A stretch of DNA of 64,000 nucleotides from NCBI GenBank assembly GCA_963703125.1, contig OY969790.1, positions 868,001 to 932,000 on the forward strand, given 5' to 3'. This stretch comes from MFD04716-140 sp963703125. Lineage in GTDB: Bacteria > Bacteroidota > Bacteroidia > Flavobacteriales > Flavobacteriaceae. Position 1 is the first letter of the stretch. The number at the start of each line of letters is the position of its first letter. A program made the position numbers and the translations under genes. Positions 17,248 through 25,994 of the stretch are shown here, piece after piece. Below the pieces are notes generated by a model that was not told the origin of the DNA, made no database searches, and saw nothing but the letters and a program-made list of their open reading frames with translations.

Positions 17248-18683
17248 ATGAAATCCATACATATAAAAGAGCTTCTTGCCACCGCCCCTCTAGCTCAGGA
17301 AGTTACGGTGAACGGTTGGGTACGTACATTTAGAAGCAATCGTTTTATTGCATTAAACGATGGGTCGACCATTCATACCATTCAGTGTGTGGTTGACTTT
17401 GAGAAGTTTGATGAAGGTATTTTAAAACAAATAAATACAGGTGCGGCCCTTAGGATCAAGGGTAATCTTGTCGAGAGTCAAGGGAAAGGGCAAAATGTGG
17501 AAATTGCGGTCAACGACATTTTTGTACATGGTGGTGCGGATCCGGAAGTATACCCGATTCAACCGAAAAAACACTCAATGGAATTCCTCCGTGAGCAGGC
17601 CCATTTAAGAGTGCGTACCAATACGTTCGCGGCGGTCATGCGCGTGCGCTCCGCTTTGGCGTTTGCCATACATCAATATTTTAATGAAAACGGGTTTTAT
17701 TACTTTCATGCTCCCATAATCACTGGATCTGACGCTGAGGGAGCGGGAGAAATGTTTAGAGTAACTACCTTGGATGAAAAAAATCCACCTTTAACTGAAG
17801 ATGGAAAGGTAGCTTATGAAGAAGATTTCTTTGGAAAGGAGACCAATTTGACCGTTTCGGGCCAATTGGAAGCGGAAGCTTACGCTATGGCACTCGGAAA
17901 AGTGTATACATTCGGGCCTACTTTCCGTGCCGAAAATTCAAATACATCGCGTCACTTGGCCGAATTCTGGATGATCGAACCGGAAATGGCATTTTTTGAC
18001 CTGAATGACAATATGGACCTCGCCGAAAATTTCATTAAATATGTAATCGGCCATATTCTAAAAAACTGCACTGATGATTTAACATTTTTGGAAAACAGAC
18101 TACTTGACGAGGAAAAATCGAAACCTCAGGCAGAGCGAAGCGAAATGGCACTCATTGAAAAGTTGCAGTTCGTAATTGAAAACAATTTTAAACGTATAAC
18201 TTATACGGAAGCAATTGATATTTTAAGAAACAGTGCGCCGAACAAAAAGAAGAAATTTCAATATCCCATAAATGAATGGGGAGCGAGACCTTCAAAGCGA
18301 ACATGAGCGGTTTTTAGTTGAAAAACACTTTAAATGTCCTGTGATACTTTTTGATTATCCGGCAAAGATAAAGGCCTTTTACATGCGCTTGAACGAAGAC
18401 GGAAAGACGGTTCGTGCCATGGATATCCTTTTTCCGGGAATAGGCGAAATCGTTGGCGGCTCCCAACGTGAGGAGCGCCTTGATGTGTTAAAAGAGAAAA
18501 TGGCCGTTTTGGGCATTCCGGAAGAAGAACTTTGGTGGTATCTGGAACCTTCGCAAGTTCGGTACGGCGGTACATAGCGGTTTCGGTCTTGGTTTTGAAA
18601 GATTGGTTCTATTTGCCACGGGAATGGGGAATATACGTGATGTTATCCCATTTCCCAGAACACCTCAAAACGCTGAATTCTAA
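17248..18683 (+). CDS. asnS: Asparagine-tRNA ligase, two frame breaks as written
   Basis: Class II aminoacyl-tRNA synthetase that charges tRNA-Asn. The N-terminal OB-fold anticodon domain (EVTVNGWVRTFRSNRFIAL) and the catalytic core (HLRVRTNTFAAVMRVRSALA, FTFGPTFRAENSNTSRHLAE-like motif 2, motif 3 GFGLGFERLV) are all present. As written the frame is broken twice. An extra base at 18285/18286 turns EWGADLQSEHER into a premature stop at 18306. An extra A at 18546/18547 (GGAACC for GGACC) breaks WWYLDLRKFGTAVHSGFG. Removing both gives an uninterrupted 477-aa protein ending PFPRTPQNAEF, the normal length. For an enzyme expected to be essential, with every motif intact, consensus error is the likeliest cause. 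Confidence 0.9.
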
Positions 18684-18724
18684 ATAGAAAATGTTAACTT
18701 TATAAGGCATACCAACAATTCTGA

Positions 18725-20182
18725 ATGTTAAAACAACACCTACAATTCAAATTATCACAAAAGCTATCTCCTCAGCAAATTCAGCTGATGAAGTTGATTC
18801 AATTGCCTACACAGGCATTTGAGCAACGACTAAAACAAGAGATGGAGGAAAACCCGGCCTTGGAAAGTGGTAAGGAAGAATCCGATTTATTGGATGATGA
18901 ATTTGGTGATGTATACGAAGGAGAAGATGACAGTGAAAATATCAATACGGACGATATTAATATTGATGAATATCTAAGTGACGATGAAATTCCAGACTAT
19001 CGTACAAAAGCCAATAATTATAGCTCTGATGATGAAGAAAAGAGTGTGCCTTACGCCGCAGGAACGTCATTCAATCAATATCTCATAAATCAACTAAACA
19101 CTGAATATTTAACGGACGAGGAATGGAGCATTGCCGAATTTCTTGTAGGAAGTGTTGATGAAAGCGGGTATATTCGGCGACCCTTGAGCGACATAATGGA
19201 TGATTTGGCATTTACACAAAATGTGTATACCGATGAAAAGTCCATTGGCAAAGTTCTAAAAATGGTCCAGGAATTGGATCCGCCAGGTGTTGGGGCCAGA
19301 ACATTGGAGGAATGTCTAATAATTCAACTGAAACAAAAAGAGCTTACGCCAAGCATAGAAATGGCAATTACCATACTTGAAAAATCATTTGATCAATTCA
19401 CCAAAAAACACTATAAAAAGTTAATTCAAAAGCACAACATAACTGAAGATGATCTTAAGGCCGCTATCTCTGAGATTGAAAAGCTGAATCCCAAACCTGG
19501 GGGATCGTACGCCGGAAATAACCGAATAGTTGAACATGTAGTTCCCGATTTCTCCATTCGTATTGTTGACGGTGAACTTGAATTGGCACTGAACGGACGA
19601 AATGCCCCAGAACTTCATATTTCCAGGGAATATAGCAACATGCTTCAGGGATACAAGGATGCCACGGACAAGTCGAAGTCTCAAAAAGATGCTGTCATGT
19701 TCATTAAACAGAAGCTAGATTCCGCCAAATGGTTCATAGATGCCATTAGACAGCGTCAGCAGACTCTTTTCATTACAATGAATACCATAATGCAATATCA
19801 GAAAGAATACTTTCTCACGGGCGATGAGCGCAATCTTCGACCAATGATTTTAAAGGATATTGCCGATCAAATAGACATGGATGTCTCAACCGTTTCCCGC
19901 GTTGCCAATAGTAAATATGTAGATACACCGTACGGGACCAAATTGATAAAAGACTATTTTTCGGAGTCAATGAAAAATGATCAAGGGGAAGATGTTTCTA
20001 CCAAAGAGATAAAAAAAATTCTGGAGACCGTAATTGGCGAAGAACAAAAGAAAAAACCTTTGACGGACGATAAATTGGCTTCTATTCTTAAAAGCAAAGG
20101 TTATCCCATTGCCAGGAGAACTGTAGCCAAATATAGGGAGCAATTGGACATTCCTGTTGCCCGGTTGAGAAAGAAAATATAA
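18725..20182 (+). CDS. rpoN: RNA polymerase sigma-54 factor
   Basis: Sigma-54 of 485 aa, which needs AAA+ enhancer-binding activators. The N-terminal activator-interacting region (LKQHLQFKLSQKLSPQQIQLMKLIQLPT), an acidic linker, the core-binding domain (LDPPGVGARTLEECLIIQL) and the DNA-binding domain (IADQIDMDVSTVSRVANSKYV) are present. It ends with the RpoN box, ARRTVAKYREQLDIPVARLR. Upstream, TAACTTTA is one base off the TAnnTTTG element. Its TAA overlaps the ATG of the next gene by one base, so the two are co-translated. Confidence 0.96.
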   Translation: MLKQHLQFKLSQKLSPQQIQLMKLIQLPTQAFEQRLKQEMEENPALESGKEESDLLDDEFGDVYEGEDDSENINTDDINIDEYLSDDEIPDYRTKANNYSSDDEEKSVPYAAGTSFNQYLINQLNTEYLTDEEWSIAEFLVGSVDESGYIRRPLSDIMDDLAFTQNVYTDEKSIGKVLKMVQELDPPGVGARTLEECLIIQLKQKELTPSIEMAITILEKSFDQFTKKHYKKLIQKHNITEDDLKAAISEIEKLNPKPGGSYAGNNRIVEHVVPDFSIRIVDGELELALNGRNAPELHISREYSNMLQGYKDATDKSKSQKDAVMFIKQKLDSAKWFIDAIRQRQQTLFITMNTIMQYQKEYFLTGDERNLRPMILKDIADQIDMDVSTVSRVANSKYVDTPYGTKLIKDYFSESMKNDQGEDVSTKEIKKILETVIGEEQKKKPLTDDKLASILKSKGYPIARRTVAKYREQLDIPVARLRKKI

Positions 20183-20787
20183 TGAGATTCTTTCTAAAGA
20201 CGATTTCTTTTATATTCCACCCTCTCTTTATTCCAATGGCCGGTACTTTGGCTTATTTCATTATAACGCCAAAATATAGTCCTTTGGAGCTACAAAGTGG
20301 TAATATCCTTCCTATATTTATATTAACCGTTATTATTCCCATTATATCCTATTTGATTTTAAGGAATATTGGGTTGGTGAATTCTATTTTCATGCCCACA
20401 CCTACTGAACGAAAGTATCCCCTTTATATACATATTGCTTTGTTGTTGATGATTCTTTACAAAGTAATACCCAATAACTATACTGCAGAGCTTTATTACT
20501 TCTTTGTAGGATTACTCGCAGCTGCAATGACCTCCCTATTACTTTTGTTCTTAAATCTCAAAGCCAGTATGCATTTAATGGGCATGGGAAGTTTACTAAT
20601 GTACCTGATAAGTTTAAGTGTTCACTTTGAAATTAATATAACCATTGCCTTAAGTTTGATTACGTTCTTTGCGGGACTTGTTGCAACCTCTCGCCTATAT
20701 CTTAAGGCCCACACAAAAGTTGAGCTCATAATCGGTTTCTTCCTTGGCCTTATGACCCAATTGCTAACCGTTAAATTTTGGCTATAG
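20182..20787 (+). CDS. Multi-pass membrane protein, PAP2-like
   Basis: A 201-aa integral membrane protein with about six helices (for example ILPIFILTVIIPIISYLIL, YYFFVGLLAAAMTSLLLLFL, LSLITFFAGLVATSRLYL). The C-terminal ATSRLYLKAHTKVELIIGFFLG has the Ser-Arg ... His arrangement of the third motif of PAP2-type phosphatases. The usual first motif (KxxxxxxRP) is not evident, so catalytic activity is doubtful. The gene overlaps the rpoN stop by one base and its own last six bases overlap the 3' end of the convergent beta-barrel gene. Function is unknown. Confidence 0.75.
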   Translation: MRFFLKTISFIFHPLFIPMAGTLAYFIITPKYSPLELQSGNILPIFILTVIIPIISYLILRNIGLVNSIFMPTPTERKYPLYIHIALLLMILYKVIPNNYTAELYYFFVGLLAAAMTSLLLLFLNLKASMHLMGMGSLLMYLISLSVHFEINITIALSLITFFAGLVATSRLYLKAHTKVELIIGFFLGLMTQLLTVKFWL

Positions 20788-21465
20788 AATATAGAAAATC
20801 AATCCAATGCGTAGTGGCTTCATATGAATGTTTTCAGCACCAATAGAAACACTATCGTTGAAAAGACCTATCAATGAATAGTAGGCATGTATATTAAAGG
20901 TATTGTATCCAAAGTTTAAGGTAAGACCATATTGAAATTTGCGAATATCCGTATTATAGAATGATAGCTTTTGAGAATCCGATACAAACTTTGACCGCCC
21001 ACCTATAACATAAGCGAATTTTGCGCCAGCATATAAACGCCAAAATTTGTATTCCGAGGCCGTAGAATTTCTCCAACGCAGTTCAATTGGAAGTTCAATT
21101 AAATGGGTCTCGATTTTGCTTCGTCTCAGGTCTGTTTCAACATCCGCAACGGAATACAAAAAAGAATTCTGAGCCTCCGTGACCAGAAGATTTGAATAGT
21201 ACGAGTTTACTCCATAACCAATTCCAATGCCAAGGCCCTTTGTTCGTTGTTCGTTAAGGGGCAAGTCCTTGATAATACCTCCAAATAAACCATAAGACAA
21301 ATTACGCTGTGTGACATCAATCGGTTTATTCAACAAGAAATTATACGATATCCCTATATAAAATTGATCTTCCAAGTATTTGTGATCCACCGCCAAACTA
21401 TCTTCAATTTGCCCAAAGGAAATCCAAGGCAAACAAAAAATAAAACAGTTGAAAATCCTTTTCAT
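20782..21465 (-). CDS. Outer membrane beta-barrel protein, PorT-like family
   Basis: A 227-aa secreted protein: signal peptide (MKRIFNCFIFCLPWISFGQ) followed by alternating amphipathic strands with aromatic girdles (QFYIGISYNFLLNK, LGIGIGYGVNSYYSNLL, LRIGLIFYIL at the end). This is the OMP_b-brl_2/PorT-like fold common in Bacteroidota. PorT itself belongs to type IX secretion, but many unrelated barrels share the fold, so I do not assign that role. It follows the ExbB/ExbD operon on the same strand, separated by a terminator. Confidence 0.75.
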   Translation of the reverse strand: MKRIFNCFIFCLPWISFGQIEDSLAVDHKYLEDQFYIGISYNFLLNKPIDVTQRNLSYGLFGGIIKDLPLNEQRTKGLGIGIGYGVNSYYSNLLVTEAQNSFLYSVADVETDLRRSKIETHLIELPIELRWRNSTASEYKFWRLYAGAKFAYVIGGRSKFVSDSQKLSFYNTDIRKFQYGLTLNFGYNTFNIHAYYSLIGLFNDSVSIGAENIHMKPLRIGLIFYIL

Positions 21466-21488
21466 ACTTTCAAAGTTACTAAATTAAA

Positions 21489-21516
21489 AACGCCCTAATC
21501 AAATGATTAAGGCGTT
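21489..21516 (-). terminator. Terminator of the ExbB/ExbD operon
   Basis: AACGCC (21489-21494) pairs with GGCGTT (21511-21516), extended inside by TAATCA/TGATTA. On the minus strand it is followed by TTTTTAATTT. It lies 30 bases after the last ExbD stop. Confidence 0.8.
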
Positions 21517-21546
21517 ACATTACTATAAATGAGACTATTATTTCTA

Positions 21547-22035
21547 TTACTTCTTTAAATTTAAAAAAGCATCTCCCTCGTACGTTGTATAGTTGACCTT
21601 TAGGGCATTGACCTTTCTTAATTCTTGTTTAATATCAGAAATAAGCCCCATATTGGCGTTTTTATCAACCTTCAAGGCAGTAGTCAATACATTCTGCAGT
21701 TCTTGTGCCTTTTTCGCTCTTTCTTGCAAGATATAATCTCCAACTTCACTGGCACTTGAAAATTTATCGTTCAATTGAATCTTAGGTTCTGAGCCGAAGA
21801 CCTTTTCATACTCCCTTGTAGGTTTACCTACATAAATATAAATTATCCTGTCTTTCTTTTCGAGCTTTTTAACTTCGCTAGCATTTGGAAGTACATTTTC
21901 AACCTTTAAGGAACTGTCCTTCATTACCGTCACCGTCATAAAGAAAAACAACAGCATAAAAACAATATCCGGTAAAGAAGCAGTGTTCACTGCAGGAAGA
22001 TCACCTGAGCCTTTTTTCTTATTAAATTTTGACAT
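21547..22035 (-). CDS. exbD: ExbD/TolR family protein (second copy)
   Basis: A 162-aa energy-transducing protein. One N-terminal helix carries the conserved proton-conducting aspartate (SLPDIVFMLLFFFMTVTVM, Asp23), followed by a periplasmic domain. With ExbB it uses the proton gradient to power TonB-dependent transport or a related process. It is the last gene of the minus-strand operon ExbB - 147-aa membrane protein - ExbD - ExbD. Having two different ExbD subunits is typical for Bacteroidota. Confidence 0.92.
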   Translation of the reverse strand: MSKFNKKKGSGDLPAVNTASLPDIVFMLLFFFMTVTVMKDSSLKVENVLPNASEVKKLEKKDRIIYIYVGKPTREYEKVFGSEPKIQLNDKFSSASEVGDYILQERAKKAQELQNVLTTALKVDKNANMGLISDIKQELRKVNALKVNYTTYEGDAFLNLKK

Positions 22036-22057
22036 ATACTTTTCTTTTGCTTCTTAA

Positions 22058-22666
22058 TTAATTGCTACTAGCGGTTTCAGCTTCTGAAAATTTTTGCGGA
22101 TACAATTCCTGAATCTTAAGCACTTTATCCTTTAATTCATCCTTCACTGATGTACTTGTCTCCGGATTCAAATACTGAGCTTCCAAATCGGTATAATCTC
22201 TCTTGAATAGTCGTTGCGCTTCTCGATTTCTCAAGTCATTGTAGGCCCCTACAATTTCATTCTGAACAGTAATATAAATACCGTACTTGGTCTCTCTATC
22301 GTTCTTTAAAGAAATTATGGCTTTATCAGGGCTATCCGATGACTCTGCAGCCTTCTTTCCTTTGCAATATCCACATGTTCCGTCACCATTATTGTCCAAA
22401 AAATCAATTGCCTTTGCACGAAGTTGTTTCAATTCAATTAGCTCATTGTCCGCTAATAGTTGACCATCTTTGTTAATGTTGACTTGAAAAATGTTCTTTT
22501 CCTTAATAATTGGGGGATTTTCTGGTACTTCCATCGGCGGTAACATTCGATCTAAACCTGCATCTGTTTCAATAGTGGTCGTCACTAAGAAAAAGATTAA
22601 CAGTAAGAAAGCAATGTCGGCCATTGACCCTGCGTTTACTTCTGGTGGTGCTCCTCTTCTACCCAT
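22058..22666 (-). CDS. exbD: ExbD/TolR family protein with CGYC motif (first copy)
   Basis: A 202-aa ExbD. The N-terminal helix GSMADIAFLLLIFFLVTTT has the conserved aspartate (Asp17), and the remainder is periplasmic. It is about 40 residues longer than the other copy. It contains an insertion NNGDGTCGYCKGKK with Cys98 and Cys101, a CxxC pair that is not part of ordinary ExbD; it could form a disulfide or bind a metal. The gene sits 13 bases after the 147-aa membrane protein gene and 22 before the second ExbD, all one operon. Confidence 0.92.
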   Translation of the reverse strand: MGRRGAPPEVNAGSMADIAFLLLIFFLVTTTIETDAGLDRMLPPMEVPENPPIIKEKNIFQVNINKDGQLLADNELIELKQLRAKAIDFLDNNGDGTCGYCKGKKAAESSDSPDKAIISLKNDRETKYGIYITVQNEIVGAYNDLRNREAQRLFKRDYTDLEAQYLNPETSTSVKDELKDKVLKIQELYPQKFSEAETASSN

Positions 22667-22679
22667 GGTTTATTATTTT

Positions 22680-23123
22680 TTACTTACTAGTCATTTTTTT
22701 AAATCCGCCAGCCAACATTAAAACTACGGCAACCACAGTTAGGATAAAAAATATATTCAATCCCATACCAATTTGTTTGATTGTACCTTCAGTAGTACTA
22801 ATACCTCTATTGGCCATTTCATCAACGCTCACATCAGAGCCAGAAGCTAGAACATAAGATACGACTACCACCAATAAAAATCCGCCGACACCGAAAAGGG
22901 TTTTCTTTAAACTAGCCGGATTGGAAAGCTGGTTCTTTAATGAAAAAAACAAACTAAAGACAATGGCAATTCCCAAAAGAAGATACGTCAACATGAACAT
23001 TGCGCTCATGGTTCCACTTTGTGAAGCCTCAGCCTTTGGCATATCGGAATCCGGCAAAAGAAACCAAAGTATCGCCCCAATTACGCCTGCAGCCAATAAT
23101 GCTATTTTAACAATTTTATACAT
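22680..23123 (-). CDS. Membrane protein of the ExbB/ExbD operon, hypothetical
   Basis: A 147-aa protein with four hydrophobic segments (IALLAAGVIGAILWFLL, AMFMLTYLLLGIAIVFSLFF, TLFGVGGFLLVVVVSYVLA, GMGLNIFFILTVVAVVLMLAGG). It lies between exbB (26 bases upstream) and the first exbD (13 bases downstream) and so is made with the motor. The same arrangement recurs in other Flavobacteriaceae as far as I recall. No catalytic motif is visible; a structural or regulatory part of the ExbB complex is a reasonable guess. Confidence 0.8.
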   Translation of the reverse strand: MYKIVKIALLAAGVIGAILWFLLPDSDMPKAEASQSGTMSAMFMLTYLLLGIAIVFSLFFSLKNQLSNPASLKKTLFGVGGFLLVVVVSYVLASGSDVSVDEMANRGISTTEGTIKQIGMGLNIFFILTVVAVVLMLAGGFKKMTSK

Positions 23124-23149
23124 AATGCTTTAAGGTTTTATGTGGGTTC

Positions 23150-23908
23150 TTATTTTTTGTGGTCCACCAACATGTCGATCAACGAAATAGAAGAATCTTC
23201 CATATCATTTACAATACTGTCAATCTTGGCAATAATATAGTTGTAAAATACTTGAAGTATAATGGCCACAATAAGACCAAAAACCGTAGTCAACAATGCC
23301 ACCTGAATATCTGCTGCAATAAGCGAGGCACTCAAGTTCCCAACAGCTGCGATTTTCTCAAATGCTTGAATCATCCCAATTACCGTCCCCATGAACCCAA
23401 GCATCGGTGCCGTTGCGATAAAGAGGGTCAACCAAGAAACGTTCTTTTCAAGCTGCCCCATCTGTACGCCACCATATGCTACAATGGCTTTTTCAGCAGA
23501 TTCAATACTCTCACCAGCCCTATCCAAACCTTGGTAGTATATTGAAGCAACGGGTCCTTTTGTATTTCTACAAATTTCCTTTGCAGCTTCAATGCCTCCA
23601 GAAGACAATGCGTCTTCAACTTGTTGCTTTAATTTTGAAGTATTGGTGGTTGCCATGTTCAAGAAGATAATCCTCTCAATGGCAACGGCCAAACCAAGGA
23701 TCAAACATAAAAGAACGATTCCCATGAATCCAGCCCCTCCTTCTATAAACTTTTCCTTCAACACTTGCGTGAAGCCTTTTTCAACTTCAGGAGCTGCATC
23801 TTGCAAAAACATCACCGCTGCAGTAACCTTTGCACTTACTGTATTTGTACCTGCCACAAATAACCCAGCCACAGCTAGGGTAGAGAATAATCTTTTCATT
23901 TCTTTCAA
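23150..23908 (-). CDS. exbB: MotA/TolQ/ExbB proton channel protein
   Basis: A 252-aa inner-membrane proton channel subunit. The N-terminal part has an extra hydrophobic segment (FSTLAVAGLFVAGTNTVSA) that may be a signal sequence. It is followed by the helix FMGIVLLCLILGLAVAIERIIF and the paired C-terminal helices LTLFIATAPMLGFMGTVIGMI and ALLTTVFGLIVAIILQVFYNY, which form the conserved TolQ core. It is the first gene of the operon; upstream on the minus strand TATCTTTA is one base off the TAnnTTTG element. It partners the two ExbD proteins downstream. Confidence 0.95.
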   Translation of the reverse strand: MKEMKRLFSTLAVAGLFVAGTNTVSAKVTAAVMFLQDAAPEVEKGFTQVLKEKFIEGGAGFMGIVLLCLILGLAVAIERIIFLNMATTNTSKLKQQVEDALSSGGIEAAKEICRNTKGPVASIYYQGLDRAGESIESAEKAIVAYGGVQMGQLEKNVSWLTLFIATAPMLGFMGTVIGMIQAFEKIAAVGNLSASLIAADIQVALLTTVFGLIVAIILQVFYNYIIAKIDSIVNDMEDSSISLIDMLVDHKK

Positions 23909-23977
23909 ACTTAAATTAGTTAGTTAATAGGGTTAAAGATAAAAAAAAAACGCAATAAACAAATTAAATCTTATTTG

Positions 23978-24065
23978 CAGAGAGGAAGGGATTCGAACCC
24001 TCGATACCCTTGTGGGGTATACACACTTTCCAGGCGTGCGCCTTCGACCACTCGGCCACCTCTCT
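23978..24065 (-). tRNA. tRNA-Ser (GGA)
   Basis: On the minus strand the sequence folds as a class II tRNA. It has acceptor AGAGAGG paired with CCTCTCT, D-arm GCCGAGTGGTCGAAGGC, anticodon loop CTGGAAA (anticodon GGA), a long variable arm (TACCCCACAAGGGTA) and T-arm GAGGGTTCGAATCCC with ending CTTC. The discriminator is G and no CCA is encoded. GGA reads the UCC and UCU serine codons. Confidence 0.95.
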
Positions 24066-24135
24066 AAAAATAGCCTTTTAAGGGTTGCCCAAATAACGAA
24101 AAAATTATTAGTTGAAGAAATTAAACCTGTTATTT

Positions 24136-25164
24136 TTATTTCATTTCTCCCCGGAGGGAAGTTTCAAATATGGTTTTCAATAACTTAGGGGAAATTTTAT
24201 TGCCCAAAAGATACATTAGCTTGGTTATTGCCGCCTCGGTTGTAATATCCTTTCCGTTGATAATTTGCAATTTTTGAAGTTGGGCACTCGTTTCATACTG
24301 CCCCATATTCACACTGCCACCTGAACATTGGGTCACATTCACTATATGTATACCATTATTAATTGCCATTTCCAATTCGGATAATAACCAATCATCGGTA
24401 GGAGCATTGCCCGCACCATAGGTTTCTAGCACCAGTGCTTTTAATCCTGGAATTGAAAGTACACTATGTAAAACGGATTTATTCAACCCTGGGAAAAGTT
24501 TCAAAATTGCCACATTATTATCAAGTGTTTTATGAGCGCAGAATCTTTTTCCCTTTTCAGGATAATAAAGGTTTTGGTGCCGAACTTTCAAATGCACACC
24601 TGATTCGGCCAACTCCGGAAAATTTAATGACGCAAATGCTTCAAAGTGCTCGGCGTTAATTTTTGTGGTACGGTTGGCCCGATATAGTTTGTATTCAAAA
24701 TATAGTCCGACCTCCCTAATCACAGGTTTTCCATTTTCACGTAAGGCCGCAATTTGAATTGATGTTATCAAATTTTCTTTCGCATCTGTCCTTAAATCCC
24801 CGATGGGAAGTTGGCTTCCCGTAAAGATTACTGGTTTACTCAAATTTTCCAACATGAAGCTTAATGCAGATGCTGTATAGCTCATGGTGTCGCTGCCATG
24901 CAACACTATGAAACCGTCGTAGGACTCATAATTACTTTCTATAATCGAGGCAATTTCAACCCAATGCGAAGTATTTATATTCGAGGAATCTATCGGATTC
25001 TCAAAAGAAATAGTATCAATGCGGCAATCTATAAGCTTTAGTTCTGGAATGCTTTTTAATAATTTCTTGAAATTAAAAGGTTTCAAGGATCCAGTTGTAT
25101 AGTCCTTAATCATTCCAATAGTGCCGCCTGTATAGATAAGAAGAATATTGGTTTTGCGTTCCAT
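24136..25164 (-). CDS. ansA: Type I L-asparaginase
   Basis: Cytoplasmic-type asparaginase that hydrolyses L-asparagine to aspartate and ammonia. About 342 aa, with the first catalytic threonine in LLIYTGGTIGMI, the second in VLHGSDTMSYTASALSFML, and the FTGSQLPIGDLRTDAKENL block. No signal peptide. Two in-frame ATGs (25170 and 25164) precede the catalytic N-terminus; I use the second, but either is possible. The longer frame to 25209 runs into tatD and a tandem repeat and is unlikely. It follows tatD closely on the same strand. Confidence 0.92.
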   Translation of the reverse strand: MERKTNILLIYTGGTIGMIKDYTTGSLKPFNFKKLLKSIPELKLIDCRIDTISFENPIDSSNINTSHWVEIASIIESNYESYDGFIVLHGSDTMSYTASALSFMLENLSKPVIFTGSQLPIGDLRTDAKENLITSIQIAALRENGKPVIREVGLYFEYKLYRANRTTKINAEHFEAFASLNFPELAESGVHLKVRHQNLYYPEKGKRFCAHKTLDNNVAILKLFPGLNKSVLHSVLSIPGLKALVLETYGAGNAPTDDWLLSELEMAINNGIHIVNVTQCSGGSVNMGQYETSAQLQKLQIINGKDITTEAAITKLMYLLGNKISPKLLKTIFETSLRGEMK

Positions 25165-25170
25165 GTCCAT

Positions 25171-25198
25171 TAGTTTCAAACTCCTAGTTTCAAACTCC
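25171..25198. repeat. Perfect 14-bp tandem duplication
   Basis: TAGTTTCAAACTCC occurs twice back to back (25171-25184 and 25185-25198). It covers the last codons of tatD and the spacer before the ansA start. Each unit contains the near-palindrome AGTTTCAAACT. Confidence 0.9.
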
Positions 25199-25957
25199 GA
25201 ATATCTCAATCGAATTCTGAGTGGTAATCGCTGCGATTTCTTCCTTACTCATCCCATAAATATCGGATAATTTATCCAGCACATGAATAAGGTACGAGCT
25301 TTCATTCCGTTTTCCGCGATAGGGCACTGGAGCCAAATAAGGTGAATCGGTTTCCAAAACTAGATGCTTTAATTCAATTTCATTCAAAAATGTATCAATC
25401 TTACCATTTTTGAAGGTCACCACTCCCCCTATCCCCAATTTTAAATTATAAGTCAGGGCTTTTTTCGCTTGTTCTAAGGAGCCCGTAAAACAATGGAAAA
25501 TACCGAACAAATCTTCTCCTTTTTCGGTTTCCAGAACATCAAATATCTCGTTGAAAGCGTCCCTACAATGAATGACTATGGGAAGTTGGTATTTCTTCGC
25601 CAAAAGAATTTGCTGTTTAAATGCATCTCGTTGCTGTTCAAAATAACTTTTATCCCAATATAAATCAATCCCAATTTCACCAATGGCATAAAACTTATGC
25701 AGCAAAAGCATTTTTTCTACATGGGCAAGCTCCTCTTTGTAATTCTTTTTGACATGGGTTGGGTGTAAGCCCATCATCAAAAACACGTTGTTAGGATATT
25801 CGCCTTCGAGTCGCAACATTGCATTGGTATAGGTTGAGTCTATCGAGGGTAAAAAAAACCGCTTGATTCCCTGACTTATTGCAGACTGAATAACCACATC
25901 GCGATCACCATCGAAAGCTTCACTATATAGATGGGTATGTGAATCTGTTATAATCAT
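25190..25957 (-). CDS. TatD family metal-dependent hydrolase (DNase)
   Basis: A 255-aa TIM-barrel hydrolase. Metal ligands are visible in order: DSHTHLYS near the N-terminus, MGLHPTHV, the glutamate in AIGEIGIDLYW, the histidines in IVIHCRDAF and GIFHCFTGS, and ETDSPYLAPVPYRGKRNE. TatD proteins have 3'-5' exonuclease activity on DNA with a role in repair; the exact substrate here is inferred. The minus-strand -7 element TATTTTTG ends only four bases before the ATG, so the mRNA may be leaderless. Its 3' end lies inside a tandem repeat just before ansA. Confidence 0.93.
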   Translation of the reverse strand: MIITDSHTHLYSEAFDGDRDVVIQSAISQGIKRFFLPSIDSTYTNAMLRLEGEYPNNVFLMMGLHPTHVKKNYKEELAHVEKMLLLHKFYAIGEIGIDLYWDKSYFEQQRDAFKQQILLAKKYQLPIVIHCRDAFNEIFDVLETEKGEDLFGIFHCFTGSLEQAKKALTYNLKLGIGGVVTFKNGKIDTFLNEIELKHLVLETDSPYLAPVPYRGKRNESSYLIHVLDKLSDIYGMSKEEIAAITTQNSIEIFGV

Positions 25958-25961
25958 AGAG

Positions 25962-25969
25962 CAAAAATA
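25962..25969 (-). promoter_or_regulatory. -7 promoter element of tatD, leaderless arrangement
   Basis: On the minus strand TATTTTTG is followed by CTCT and then the tatD ATG. With a start about six bases past the element, transcription would begin at or next to the ATG. Confidence 0.6.
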
Positions 25970-25973
25970 GAAT

Positions 25974-25981
25974 TATCTTTG
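25974..25981 (+). promoter_or_regulatory. -7 promoter element of the retropepsin-like gene
   Basis: TATCTTTG matches TAnnTTTG and lies 13 bases before the ATG at 25995. It is only four bases from the minus-strand tatD element, so the two divergent promoters overlap. Confidence 0.6.
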
Positions 25982-25994
25982 CCAAAAAAGATGA

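Noticed and set aside
20782..21465. Calling the beta-barrel gene porT of the type IX secretion system
   Set aside because: The fold is shared by many barrels, and no other type IX genes are in the window.
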